Shown: positions 43,309 through 52,632, numbered from the stretch's first letter. The stretch: 64,000 nucleotides of DNA from Collinsella sp. (GCA_018368345.1 JAGZEK010000009.1:34730-98729); one strand, 5' to 3'. Numbers and translations are program-made. The notes: generated from the letters alone by a model not told the origin.

Positions 43309-46300
43309 ATGGCGAACACCCAGAACTATATTAACCACCTGCTGCAGAACACCGGCATTACGCCGGCATGCAGCGAAGAAGAGCGCTTGGCTGCCGAGGA
43401 TATCGCTCAGATCTTCCGCAACCACGGCTTTGATCCCGAGGTTCAGGAGTTCAATGCTCCGGCGCCCAGTAGATTGGCATTTGCCGTTACCGGTATTCTT
43501 GCGTTTGCCGGCGCCCTGCTGATGGGCATCGGCGGCGGTGTCGGCTTGGTCGGCACCTTGCTGGCCATTGTCGGCGCCGTTCTTTACGTGCTCGAGCGCA
43601 CGGGCCACCCCGTGGTTTCGCGCCTGGGCAAGACGGGCGTGAGCCAAAATGTCATCGCCTACCACAAAGCCTCGGGTCCGCTCGCGTCTCCGCGCAACCG
43701 CCCGGTGGTCGTTGTCGCACACTACGACTCTCCCCGTGCTGAGCTGCTCGCCCGTGAGCCCTATGCTTCGTATCGTGCGCTTATCGCCAAGCTGTTGCCT
43801 GTTGCCACGGTTGCCCCTGCTGCCGTTGCCATCCTGCGCATCCTGCCGCTTCCCGGCGCGCTCAAGGTTCTGCTGTGGATTGTCGCGATCCTCGCTTCCC
43901 TCGTTGCACTTGCCAACGCGGCAAACATCATCTCTAACCGCCACATTCTTCCCTATACGTCCGGCGCGGTGTGCAACAAGTCTTCTGTCGCCGCTATGCT
44001 CGGCGTTATGGACAACGTCGCTCCCTTCCAGGGCGAAAACGAGTTTCCCGACGATGTTCCGTTCGACACCTATTTTGGGGAGCAGAAGCGTCGTGCCGAG
44101 GAAATGGCGCGTGCGGCGGCGGAGTATGCCGCGGCCCAGCAGCAAAACGACTACGGCAACACCATCGAGTACGAAGAACCTACCTATGCCGAGGACGAGT
44201 TCGGTCAGCCGATTGCTCCCGGCGCTCAGACCGAGCCCGAACAGGGTGAGGCTTTCGACGAGCAGATCGAGGGCTTTGAGGGTGCGTCTGCCGACGAGAC
44301 GCTGATTGGCGCCATCGTGCCCGAGGATCAGAATCAGACTGTCCAGGCCGAAGAGTTCAATGACGAGGTTCCCGCTGCCGAGTCGGCGGAGGAACCTGCC
44401 GCGGTCGAGCCCGAGCCCAAGCTCTATCGCAACGCCGCCGGCAACATCCGCTTTGGTTCGGATGCCATCCGTGCGCTCGGAATGCTTCCCGAGTCCTGCA
44501 CGCTCGATTACGAGGAGGGCGAGGAGCCGACGTTTGAGCTCGAGCCTGCCCCCGTTGTCACCGTGGATGATGAGTCTGCCGCGGTTACCGCTGCCGAGCC
44601 CGAGGCGGTGTCCGCGATCGATCCCGCGGCAGGACTGGACATTTTGGCTCCCGCCGCGCCGGTGCAAGACGTTGCGGACGAGTCTGACGACGATTACGTT
44701 GAACAGCCGAGGCGCGTGTCTTACGAGAGCGATACTGATTTCTCTGCCGAGATTCCCGCGGCAACGCCCCATGCCGACATTGCATCGGCGTTCTCGTCTA
44801 TTGGCGCCAGCGCTTCCAACTTCTTTAAGGGTGCGCTTGCAAAGGGCAAGAAATTTGTCGACGATTTCGAGGAGAAGCGCGCTGCCGCACGCGAGGCTGC
44901 CGAGCAGGAGGCTATCGCTCAGCAGCAGGCAGCCGAGGCGGCACGTGAGCTCGCGGCGCAAGAGTTCGAGCAGAACGAGGCTATGCAGTCCGTGCCCGTC
45001 GACGCCGCCGAAGCTACAACGTCCTTTGAGTCCCAGCAACCGACGTCCGCGGATGTTGTTGAGGCGACGACGTCTTTCGAGGCCCAGCAGCACGTCGATA
45101 GCACCATGTCGTTTGATGCCGCGAAGTTCGATTCCACGATAACGTTTGAAAAGCAAGGCACCGCGATTGCCGAGCCCCTTCCTGTTTCCGATGAACAGGG
45201 CGACGCGGTGGACGATGACGAGCCTATTGATGCTGCCGAAATCCAAGATGCCGCCGAGGACGAGTCCGTCGAGGCCAACTCTGACGAAGAACAATACGCG
45301 GCAGCCGAGCAAGATGAGTCGACCGAGGCCGAGCAGGAGGAAGTGCCTGCGGTTTCCGAGGCTCCCGAGACAGATGAGTCGAGGCCTTACTCCACGCAGA
45401 TTTTCACCATGCCGACCCCGAGTGGTTCCGGTGCCACGGTTGCCGATGTCGCTCCCACCCAGGACGAAACGGTCGATTCCCTTATGGCCCAGATTTCCTC
45501 CCAGGCATCACCGCGTCCGCAGATGAATGTTCCCGATCCGGCGTCGGCACCGTCGCCTGCGCCCTCTTCGTCTCCGCTGGCTTCGGTCCCCGATCCGTCG
45601 CTGCCGTCGATGAAGCAGGCAAACGTTGCGTCTCGCACGTCGCTGTTCGACCTTCCCGATCCCTCTGCCCAGGTCAACGACCCCTTTGCTACTGCCCAGG
45701 GTCCCGAACCCACATCGGCACCCGTTGCGCCTCCTATGCCCGTTGCGTCGGGCGCGCAGCCGATCGAGACCATTTCGGCTCCCGCCCCGGCGGCACCCAA
45801 GTCTCGTAAGCGCGGCCTGGGTGGCCTGTTCGGCCGTAAAAAGAAAAACGAGCAGGACAGCATGAGTGACTGGCTGGGCGTCGAAGACGATTACGATGCC
45901 AAGAAGTCCGGTCGCGGTATCGGTTCGTGGGATAACTTCGAGGACGATAACGATGGCTGGAAGGGCGGCGCTACGTCTTCCGATGGCGCTTCTTCCGAAG
46001 ATATGCTCTCGGCTGTCGCCTCTATGGGCGATGATGAGCTGCTCGGTCACGATATCTGGTTTGTGGCAACGGGCGCCTCGGATTGTGATGGCGCCGGCAT
46101 GAAGGCCTTCTTGGCTTCGCACCGCGATAAGCTCCGCGGCGTATTCTTCATCAATCTTGAATCCGTCGGCGCCGGTAGGCTTTCGGTGGTGACGGTTGAG
46201 GGCGAACAGCAGCTGCTCAAGGGCGATCGCCGCATCATGAACCTGGTCAGCAAGGTGTGCAAGTCGTTCCATGTCGATTGTGGCGCGCTCGAGATGCCCT

Positions 46301-46479
46301 ATGCCAAGACCGATGCCTATGCCGCGCTCGAGGCGAGCCGCCGAGCCCTCACCATCGCCGGCGTGGATGGCACGCGTCTGGCTTGCGCTCGTACCGAGGA
46401 CGACCTGCCCCACAATGTCAACCCGACGAACATTGCCACGGTATCCGAGGTCGTGACCGAGGTTATCCGCCGTTCGTAG
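43309..46479 (+). CDS. large M28-peptidase-like membrane protein with degenerate active site and acidic insert
   Basis: 1,056 aa from the ATG at 43309 (GGAG upstream, MANTQNYINHLLQ). The N-terminal part resembles an M28 aminopeptidase start (EERLAAEDIAQIFRNHGF), interrupted by two hydrophobic pairs; VVVAHYDSP keeps the HxD metal motif. The next M28 motif reads CNKSSVAAMLGV, with Asn for the bridging Asp, and the catalytic EE region reads GASDCDGAGM. A final DLPHNV may retain the last His. Between these halves lies a disordered insert of about 680 residues, rich in Glu, Asp, Ala and Pro, with local repeats such as EATTSFE. It is probably an inactive or altered peptidase scaffold. A small membrane protein follows 22 bp later. 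Confidence 0.7.
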   Translation: MANTQNYINHLLQNTGITPACSEEERLAAEDIAQIFRNHGFDPEVQEFNAPAPSRLAFAVTGILAFAGALLMGIGGGVGLVGTLLAIVGAVLYVLERTGHPVVSRLGKTGVSQNVIAYHKASGPLASPRNRPVVVVAHYDSPRAELLAREPYASYRALIAKLLPVATVAPAAVAILRILPLPGALKVLLWIVAILASLVALANAANIISNRHILPYTSGAVCNKSSVAAMLGVMDNVAPFQGENEFPDDVPFDTYFGEQKRRAEEMARAAAEYAAAQQQNDYGNTIEYEEPTYAEDEFGQPIAPGAQTEPEQGEAFDEQIEGFEGASADETLIGAIVPEDQNQTVQAEEFNDEVPAAESAEEPAAVEPEPKLYRNAAGNIRFGSDAIRALGMLPESCTLDYEEGEEPTFELEPAPVVTVDDESAAVTAAEPEAVSAIDPAAGLDILAPAAPVQDVADESDDDYVEQPRRVSYESDTDFSAEIPAATPHADIASAFSSIGASASNFFKGALAKGKKFVDDFEEKRAAAREAAEQEAIAQQQAAEAARELAAQEFEQNEAMQSVPVDAAEATTSFESQQPTSADVVEATTSFEAQQHVDSTMSFDAAKFDSTITFEKQGTAIAEPLPVSDEQGDAVDDDEPIDAAEIQDAAEDESVEANSDEEQYAAAEQDESTEAEQEEVPAVSEAPETDESRPYSTQIFTMPTPSGSGATVADVAPTQDETVDSLMAQISSQASPRPQMNVPDPASAPSPAPSSSPLASVPDPSLPSMKQANVASRTSLFDLPDPSAQVNDPFATAQGPEPTSAPVAPPMPVASGAQPIETISAPAPAAPKSRKRGLGGLFGRKKKNEQDSMSDWLGVEDDYDAKKSGRGIGSWDNFEDDNDGWKGGATSSDGASSEDMLSAVASMGDDELLGHDIWFVATGASDCDGAGMKAFLASHRDKLRGVFFINLESVGAGRLSVVTVEGEQQLLKGDRRIMNLVSKVCKSFHVDCGALEMPYAKTDAYAALEASRRALTIAGVDGTRLACARTEDDLPHNVNPTNIATVSEVVTEVIRRS

Positions 46480-46500
46480 ACGGAGCTCTAAGGAGTCAAC

Positions 46501-46719
46501 GTGTTTTCGTATATTAAGCGCCATTGGCCTGTCTACGTGATTTTGACCTTGATTGCCATTGCGTTAGGATTTGGGGCTGCCTACATCGTGGGCGCGAAGG
46601 GCTCGACCCCCGCCTCCGCAATCAGCGAAGAGGTGGAGCAAGAACAGAGTACGGGTGCCGATGGGATTCCTGAGTCCGAGCAGGCAATCGTTGATGGTGG
46701 ATCTTCGTCTGCAGAGTAG
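46501..46719 (+). CDS. hypothetical small single-pass membrane protein
   Basis: 72 aa, GTG start with AAGGAG seven bases upstream. One transmembrane segment (PVYVILTLIAIALGFGAAYIV) is followed by an acidic Ser/Glu-rich tail (SEEVEQEQSTGADG) predicted outside. It lies 22 bp after the M28-like gene and shares its terminator, so it is probably an accessory of that protein. The family is not recognised. Confidence 0.7.
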   Translation: MFSYIKRHWPVYVILTLIAIALGFGAAYIVGAKGSTPASAISEEVEQEQSTGADGIPESEQAIVDGGSSSAE

Positions 46720-46740
46720 ATACGGCGATTTACATGATTG

Positions 46741-46780
46741 AAAGCGGGCGAGCCAGTCCCCTGGCTCGCCCGCTTTTTCA
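46741..46780. terminator. bidirectional terminator between convergent genes
   Basis: A perfect 16-bp stem AAAGCGGGCGAGCCAG/CTGGCTCGCCCGCTTT with a TCCC loop. On plus it is followed by TTC; on minus the stem itself supplies the T-tract. It serves the small membrane-protein gene and the adhesin gene at 46786. Confidence 0.88.
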
Positions 46781-46785
46781 TCGCG

Positions 46786-49700
46786 CTAGCGCTTCTTTGG
46801 GATCGACCTAAGGCGAGCGAACCATAGGGCTGCGGCACCCGAGGTCAGGAGCGCGGTGATGCAAGCGGCGATGGGAACTGATCCTGTTGCCGGTAGGTCC
46901 TGCGGTAGGGTACAGCGTTGAATGACGCTGTCCTCGTCATGCGACTCAAGTTTATCGCCGCCACCGTTGCGGCAAAGATCGACGCGTGCGCTGTTGGTGA
47001 GTGCGGTTTGGGGCGTATAAGCCGACGTTGCCTGCATGTGTACGACTGCGCCCCGAGCGTCTGTGCCAAGGATTGCTTTGGCATCGTCAAGGTCGTCGTG
47101 CTCATCTTTGAGATCATCGCGGGTCCAAGAATCCGCATCGCTTCGAGTCGTAAAGTCGGCGGCTACCGCACCGTATTCAATGCGAATGCCCGTTACGACG
47201 GTGTTGGACGCAAGGTCGAGTTCTTTCGCCTCGAGTGTGGTGGATTCCGTGGTCGAGACATCCGCCTTCCAGAGGTGCCAGCCGTCGTAATCGACGAGGC
47301 GGCAATCCTCACCCAGACTTTCCCTTACTTCGTCGGACTCAAGCCAAGGATTTTCGTGCCCATCGTCAAGTGTCGCGTTTGCCGGCTCATCGACGTCTGT
47401 CGAGCCCAACGGCGTCGTGCGATACCACACGTTGCACAGACCATTGAGGTCGCCGATGGCGACGGGGGTTTCGATTGAGACGAATCTCGCCGTATCGTCC
47501 TCGGCGCACTCAAGATCATCGGTAATTGTGAACTCATCAACCCAGGTAGTTGAATCGTTTCGAGCGTCGATGGTATAGGAGAAAAGCCCATCCGTATTGG
47601 TTTGCATCGCGGCACGGTTTTTACCATCGCCGTTGGCCAACAGGCCCTTTTCGATAGGTTGGACAAGTTCCTGACGCTTGTCGACCTGCCCCTTGATCTC
47701 GATGGGCGCATCCTTCATCGCGACGGATTGGACTTCTCCCGTATCCTTTATTTCAAACGTTATCTCCTCGGCAAGGTCATAGGTCCGCGGAGACATCATT
47801 TCGCGCAACGAGTAGGTGCCGGGTGCAAGATGTTCGACGCGGTGCGGCTTGTCGGATGAGGTCCAGGAGTCTATTTCGGTTTTATCGGGACCATATAAGG
47901 TGAGCTGTGCGCCTTCCACTTCCTGCTCACCGCTTGCATCGACCTTGGAGATATCAACCTTGGTGTAATCGTCGGATACGTTAAGCCGTGCTTCTACAAC
48001 GGGTGTTTTCTGGTCGGCATAAGTAAGGTCGACAATATGGGTTGTCTGATCGAGCAAGAAGCCTGCCGGCGCTTGAGTCTCGACAACCTCGTAGCGTGCG
48101 GTGCCAGATCCCAGTGGGAGGTTGTCCGCGCGTGCTTCTCCAGTTTCATCCGTCGTGACGGTCGCGACGGTCTCACCGTCGAGCGCGGCAATGCTACCGT
48201 CGGGGCGCACGATATCACCCGAGGCACGGATCTCAAAGACGGCGCCCGCGAGGCTGCTGCCGTCTATGGCATCGGTTTTAACGATCCTGATGTTTCCGGT
48301 CGCGGCGTGGTCATAATACGAGGCGATTGCAACGGGCGTTAGGTTCATGTCGGCGGGTATGTTTACCTCGATCTCTTCGCCGACAAGATAGGGCTCTTTG
48401 GCCGAGGTTTCGCGTACATAATAGGTGCCCGGCATGAGCGATTCGGGCAGTGTGACGGTGCCGGTCGCGTCAGTCGTAAAGGTGTCCATTACGTTATGTG
48501 CTGGATACCAGCAAGTTTGTGAGACAGGTTCGTGATTGCTGTCGAGGAGTTGGAAGGTGAATCCGGCTAGGGGAACAGAAGCGCCTGTTTGGGCATCGCG
48601 TTTTACAATCTGGAGATGCGTCGACAGCGCGTGGTTGTCCACAATATATTGAAGCTCGGCCCCGTCGGAAATCTGATTGGCCCCGACGGTCCATTCCCCT
48701 GCACGTTTAAAACCCTCGGGGACGGTTTCCGGAACCTCGCGAATCGTGTAGCCGGCACGGTCGTATGGGACAGCTCCGTGGACACCGGCGGGTCGCTTGC
48801 CTGTGCCGAACCATGCTTCGGGCTGATCTTTGGTGGAGGCAAAGCCATAGATGTTTGTGGTCAGTGTGCCAACAACCTGCTGAGAGCTGTTGCTGACAAC
48901 CTCAAAGACAACACCACCCGCCGGCTGCTCCAGGCCGGATTGGTCGCTATTGCCGTAATCCTTGAATTTGGAAATCTCAAGGTCAAACGCAATGGGGATA
49001 TCAGAAATGCGGGATTCGATCTCGACCACGCCTGAATCGCCGAGCTGGTCGGCTCCAACGGTATAGGTCCAGCTGTCGTTGGATGGCAGGTAGCCCTCGG
49101 GGGCTTTTGATTCGTAGATGGTAAAGGTTCCTAAGGGGACATCGGCGAGGGTGGCCCGACCGCTTTCGTCGGTCGTGAGGATTTGTGCCCATCCAGGGGT
49201 TGATTGCGACACACACGTGAACTCTGCTCCTGCGAGTGAAGATCCCACCTGGGGGCCGGCATTCGTCGCGGCATCGAGTTTTACGATACGCAGGTTGATG
49301 GTGCCGGGCTGTTCATCAATGGCGACCCGCCCGCCGTCATTCCCCGTGGTAAAGGCAATACGATCACGACGGGGGACATAGCCGGCCGGCGCCTTCGTTT
49401 CAACTAGGTGGTATGCCGTGTTGGGCAGAAGTGTTGCTTGCGCTCGACCGTTGCTGTCCATCTTGATGGTGCCGACACGCGCGCCGCTGGCGCTCTCAAA
49501 AATATCGAATGTTGCCCCGGTAAACTGATAGGTATTGTTTCCGCTGGTAATAACGGTGTTAGCAGACTGCTTTTGGAAGGAAACAGAGACCGCCGGCAGT
49601 ACATAGAGCATGTCTTGACGTTTGCTGCCGCCCGATACGGCCCCTAGATAGCGTCGCGCGCGGTGCGGAGCGGCTTTGATGCTTCCTGATTTTGCGCTGT

Positions 49701-50217
49701 CGTGGAGCCACCGCGCAGCCGCCACGACTTCATTGTCGGCGGTAAAGTGTCCGCTCTTGGTTTTACCCTGAGCGGTCGTGTAGGAGTAGGTGCCGTCGAC
49801 ATGGGTAGTGCCGTTGAGCATCCATACGGCAAGCTGGGTGGCGGCGCGGGCGCGATCGGGTGAAAGATGGTAACCGCCAAACGACGTGGTGGTTGGATAT
49901 CCGTGACAAACGATTGCCGCGAACTCGTCGTCGAGCCACACCCAGCCTTGATCAAAGTTGAGCCATGGGCCGCCCGGCTTGGTGGGGCCGGGGCGCTCCT
50001 GGTTCATGCAGTAGGCAATCGAGGCGTCTTGAGCTTCATACTTGCCGATAAAGAAGGGCCCACAATCATCGCTAATAGTGCGGAAGCCGAGCTGGTCGTA
50101 GCCATCAACGGCAAATGCGGCTCCCGGTGCCAGGCAGCCGAAAAGCAGGAAGAGGAGCAGGAGCAGCGGACCTGTTGCGATTGCGCTGTGGACAGAGTGC
50201 GTGGGTGCGTTGGACAT
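46786..50217 (-). CDS. thioester-domain, multi-CnaB sortase-anchored surface adhesin
   Basis: 1,143 aa. Signal peptide residues 1-36 (ending PGAAFA). An N-terminal thioester (TQXA) domain has the bond-forming Cys in SIAYCMNQE and the Gln in AATQLAVWML. Five or more SpaA/CnaB prealbumin repeats follow, recognisable by E-box phrases YHLVETKAPAGYV, FTIYESKAPEGYL, YTIREVPETVPEGF, YYVRETSAKEP and YEVVETQAPAGFL. A long beta-rich region, the sorting signal LPATG, a hydrophobic segment and a basic RLRSIPKKR tail complete it. Thioester adhesins of Gram-positives can bond covalently to host surface amines. AAGGAG precedes the ATG. It stands alone; no sortase is nearby. Confidence 0.9.
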   Translation of the reverse strand: MSNAPTHSVHSAIATGPLLLLLFLLFGCLAPGAAFAVDGYDQLGFRTISDDCGPFFIGKYEAQDASIAYCMNQERPGPTKPGGPWLNFDQGWVWLDDEFAAIVCHGYPTTTSFGGYHLSPDRARAATQLAVWMLNGTTHVDGTYSYTTAQGKTKSGHFTADNEVVAAARWLHDSAKSGSIKAAPHRARRYLGAVSGGSKRQDMLYVLPAVSVSFQKQSANTVITSGNNTYQFTGATFDIFESASGARVGTIKMDSNGRAQATLLPNTAYHLVETKAPAGYVPRRDRIAFTTGNDGGRVAIDEQPGTINLRIVKLDAATNAGPQVGSSLAGAEFTCVSQSTPGWAQILTTDESGRATLADVPLGTFTIYESKAPEGYLPSNDSWTYTVGADQLGDSGVVEIESRISDIPIAFDLEISKFKDYGNSDQSGLEQPAGGVVFEVVSNSSQQVVGTLTTNIYGFASTKDQPEAWFGTGKRPAGVHGAVPYDRAGYTIREVPETVPEGFKRAGEWTVGANQISDGAELQYIVDNHALSTHLQIVKRDAQTGASVPLAGFTFQLLDSNHEPVSQTCWYPAHNVMDTFTTDATGTVTLPESLMPGTYYVRETSAKEPYLVGEEIEVNIPADMNLTPVAIASYYDHAATGNIRIVKTDAIDGSSLAGAVFEIRASGDIVRPDGSIAALDGETVATVTTDETGEARADNLPLGSGTARYEVVETQAPAGFLLDQTTHIVDLTYADQKTPVVEARLNVSDDYTKVDISKVDASGEQEVEGAQLTLYGPDKTEIDSWTSSDKPHRVEHLAPGTYSLREMMSPRTYDLAEEITFEIKDTGEVQSVAMKDAPIEIKGQVDKRQELVQPIEKGLLANGDGKNRAAMQTNTDGLFSYTIDARNDSTTWVDEFTITDDLECAEDDTARFVSIETPVAIGDLNGLCNVWYRTTPLGSTDVDEPANATLDDGHENPWLESDEVRESLGEDCRLVDYDGWHLWKADVSTTESTTLEAKELDLASNTVVTGIRIEYGAVAADFTTRSDADSWTRDDLKDEHDDLDDAKAILGTDARGAVVHMQATSAYTPQTALTNSARVDLCRNGGGDKLESHDEDSVIQRCTLPQDLPATGSVPIAACITALLTSGAAALWFARLRSIPKKR

Positions 50218-50471
50218 GGCTGCTCCTTATCCCTCGTGCGTCGCACGGGGAGGCTGCGACGCGTAGGATGAGGCTACCCCCGAGGTTCATGCGGGTAAGT
50301 ACCGGAGCCTGACCAAAAGCTTGCCCAATTCCTGACAAATTGAGCTCAAATACAACAATCAAGCAAAAGCGCAGGTAGAAGATAAGGTGAACAGGAAGTC
50401 AAAGGTCCTCGTCTCCACAATTGACGCGATTTTCAAACGAATCTCCACAGCTAAAACAAGCATCGCCACCC

Positions 50472-50501
50472 TTGTATCGAACAAGACAACCGCGTTATAC
50501 T
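50472..50501 (+). promoter_or_regulatory. probable promoter of tRNA-Gly
   Basis: TTGTAT (50472-50477) and TATACT (50496-50501) with an 18-bp spacer; the tRNA starts 14 bp further. The -10 is good, the -35 weak. Confidence 0.55.
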
Positions 50502-50514
50502 ATCCCCCACATAT

Positions 50515-50589
50515 GCGGGCATCGCCAAGTGGTAAGGCATCAGCTTCCCAAGCTGACACTCGCGGGTTCGAGTCCCGTTGCCCGCTCCA
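50515..50589 (+). tRNA. tRNA-Gly(CCC)
   Basis: Acceptor GCGGGCA/TGCCCGC (50515-50521 with 50579-50585), discriminator T as usual for glycine, encoded CCA at 50587-50589. The anticodon loop TTCCCAA gives CCC; the T-arm is CGGGTTCGAGTCCCG. Its last ~18 bases (GTCCCGTTGCCCGCTCCA) recur three times downstream. Confidence 0.96.
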
Positions 50590-50599
50590 TTCGAATTTC

Positions 50600-50632
50600 A
50601 GGCACGGTAACGTTTCGTTACTGTGCCTTTTT
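50600..50632 (+). terminator. intrinsic terminator after tRNA-Gly
   Basis: A 13-bp stem AGGCACGGTAACG/CGTTACTGTGCCT (one G-T pair) with a TTT loop, followed by TTTTC. Confidence 0.9.
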
Positions 50633-50640
50633 CAATAAAG

Positions 50641-50780
50641 TGCCGGGACTCGAACCCGACAGGGTGCGAGCGTTAAATAAACGCGAAGCGTTTATAGCGA
50701 GCAGGCAAGGTCGCCGATAGGCGACCGCAGCCGGTGCGGATTTGCGAAGCAAATGCGCGGACGTCCCGTTGCCCGCTCCA
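50641..50780 (+). repeat. tRNA-linked structured element B (downstream of tRNA-Gly)
   Basis: It begins with an antisense copy of the tRNA-Gly T-arm (CGGGACTCGAACCCG at 50644-50658). It then has AGGGTGCGAGCG, a perfect hairpin ATAAACGC/GCGTTTAT (50677-50695), a perfect GGTCGCC/GGCGACC hairpin (50709-50726) and an ATTTGC/GCAAAT hairpin. It ends with the tRNA-Gly 3' end in sense (GTCCCGTTGCCCGCTCCA, 50763-50780). The order and several words match element A at 7251 (AGGG-YGC, AAACGC-GCGTTT-TAGCG, GGTCGSC hairpin). Confidence 0.72.
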
Positions 50781-51043
50781 TCGAGCGCGGGAGACCTTGG
50801 GACGGCCAATTCAACAAAGTCTTCCCCATCGTCTCCGTGAATCCGAGGAGATCGACCGCAGCCGGTGCGGATTTGCGAAGCAAATGCGCAGACGTCCCGT
50901 TGCCCGCTCCATCAGCCGAGGTCGATTTCGGGAACGACAGATTCGACCGGTTTCGCCCCCGCGTCTCCCCGGACCCAGGTTTGTCGACCGCAGCCGGTGC
51001 GGATTTGCGAAGCAAATACGCGGATGTCCCCATGCCCGCTCCA
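50723..51043 (+). repeat. three 58-nt tRNA-tailed repeats (period 131-132 bp) after tRNA-Gly
   Basis: Near-identical 58-nt units lie at 50723-50780, 50854-50911 and 50986-51043. Each starts GACCGCAGCCGGTGCGG, has an ATTTGCGAAGCAAAT hairpin and ends with a copy of the tRNA-Gly 3' terminus (exact in units 1 and 2, two changes in unit 3). The 73- and 74-nt intervals also show diverged similarity to each other, so the true period is about 131 bp. The layout resembles the tRNA-tailed repeats after E. coli tyrT. No open frame is supported. Confidence 0.8.
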
Positions 51044-51145
51044 ATTCCAAAATGTTAGGTTAATGCCTGCTGCCCATACTCGCACCCGCGCACGGTACAA
51101 TGGTTGAGTTACGACCAACGTGCCAATAACCAAAAAGGAGCCGCT

Positions 51146-52492
51146 ATGATCGATCGCTATACCCGCCCGGAGATGGGACATATTTTCTCCCTCGAGAACA
51201 AGTATGCCATTTGGCAGGAGATCGAGGTTCTGGCCTGCGAGGCCCAGGCGGAGCTCGGCAAGATCGGCATTTCCAAAGACGAGGCCCAGTGGATCCGCGA
51301 CCATGCCAACTTTGAGAAGGCGAAGGTCGATGAGATCGAGGAGGTCACGCGCCACGATGTCATCGCCTTCCTGACCAACATGAAGGAATATATCGACGCC
51401 GATGTTCCCGAGGGCGAGCCCAAGCCTAGTCGCTGGGTTCACTACGGTATGACCAGCTCCGACCTGGGTGATACTGCTCTGTGCTATCAGCTTACTCAGG
51501 CGTGTGACCTGATTATCGAGGACGTCAAGAAGCTCGGCGTGATCTGCAAGCGCCGCGCCTTCGAGGAGCGCAATACGCTCTGCGCCGGACGCACCCATGG
51601 CATCCATGCTGAGCCGATGACCTTCGGCATGAAGTTTGGCTCTTGGGCATGGGAACTCAAGCGCGACCTTGATCGTCTTGAGGATGCTCGCAAGAACGTT
51701 GCCTTCGGTGCCATCTCCGGTGCCGTCGGCACCTACAGCTCCATCGAGCCGTTCGTCGAGGAGTACGTCTGTGAGCACCTGGGTCTGGTTCACGACCCGC
51801 TGTCCACGCAGGTCATCAGCCGCGATCACCACGCCTATCTTGCCGGCGTGCTTGCCACTACAGCGGCCACCTGCGAGCGCATCGCGACCGAGGTCCGCAA
51901 CCTGCAGAAGACCGATACACTCGAGGCCGAGGAGCCCTTCCGCAAGGGCCAAAAGGGCAGCTCCGCCATGCCGCACAAGCGCAACCCCATCACCATGGAG
52001 AAGGTCTGCGGTCTGTCGCGCGTCGTGAAGTCCAACGCCCAGGTCGCCTTCGACAACGTCGCCCTGTGGCACGAGCGCGACATTTCGCACTCTTCCGCCG
52101 AGCGTGTCGCCCAGGCCGATAGCTTCATCGCGCTTGACCATATGTTCCAGTGCCTCATTCGCGTTATCGACGGCCTGCAGCTGTATCCGGCCCGCATGAT
52201 GGCCAATCTCAACAAGACCCGCGGCCTCATCTTCTCCTCCAAGGTCCTGCTTGCCCTCGTCGATACGGGTATCACCCGCGAGGATGCGTACGCCATTGTG
52301 CAGGAGAACGCCATGGCCACCTGGCACGAGGTGCAGGATTGTGTCTCTGGCCCCACCTTTAAGGAGCGTCTCGAGGCCGATCCGCGCTGCACCGTCAGCC
52401 AGGAGAAGCTCGACGAGATTTTTGATCCGTGGGACTTCCTCACCCGCATCGATACGGTCTTCGATCGCCTGGAGCAGCTGAACTTCGAGTAG
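51146..52492 (+). CDS. purB: adenylosuccinate lyase
   Basis: 448 aa. Fumarase/aspartase-superfamily enzyme acting twice in purine synthesis (SAICAR to AICAR, adenylosuccinate to AMP). The mobile signature loop is GSSAMPHKRNP (near residue 273); the HYGMTSSDLGDTALC and GRTHGIHAEPMTFG motifs carry catalytic histidines. The ATG at 51146 follows AAAGGAG; 14 extra upstream codons are leader. A TACAAT lies about 45 bp upstream without a clear -35. It begins only 103 bp after the last tRNA-tailed repeat and ends at a strong terminator. Confidence 0.97.
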   Translation: MIDRYTRPEMGHIFSLENKYAIWQEIEVLACEAQAELGKIGISKDEAQWIRDHANFEKAKVDEIEEVTRHDVIAFLTNMKEYIDADVPEGEPKPSRWVHYGMTSSDLGDTALCYQLTQACDLIIEDVKKLGVICKRRAFEERNTLCAGRTHGIHAEPMTFGMKFGSWAWELKRDLDRLEDARKNVAFGAISGAVGTYSSIEPFVEEYVCEHLGLVHDPLSTQVISRDHHAYLAGVLATTAATCERIATEVRNLQKTDTLEAEEPFRKGQKGSSAMPHKRNPITMEKVCGLSRVVKSNAQVAFDNVALWHERDISHSSAERVAQADSFIALDHMFQCLIRVIDGLQLYPARMMANLNKTRGLIFSSKVLLALVDTGITREDAYAIVQENAMATWHEVQDCVSGPTFKERLEADPRCTVSQEKLDEIFDPWDFLTRIDTVFDRLEQLNFE

Positions 52493-52534
52493 GTTAACCT
52501 AATTCGACCGCTTGCGGATGCATTTCAGCCTTTG

Positions 52535-52568
52535 GCGCCTTGCCCGTCTTGGGCGAGGCGCTTTTTTT
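52535..52568 (+). terminator. intrinsic terminator of purB
   Basis: An 11-bp stem GCGCCTTGCCC/GGGCGAGGCGC (one G-T) with a GTCTT loop and seven T. Confidence 0.92.
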
Positions 52569-52632
52569 ACTGTCGCATATGCGCCCGGGTAATAAAATGA
52601 ACTCCGACTGCTGTTTCGATGAAAGGGGGCAC

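Noticed and set aside
50723..51043. A CRISPR array
   Set aside because: Only three 58-nt units, tails equal to tRNA-Gly, intervals related to each other rather than unique, and no cas genes in the window.
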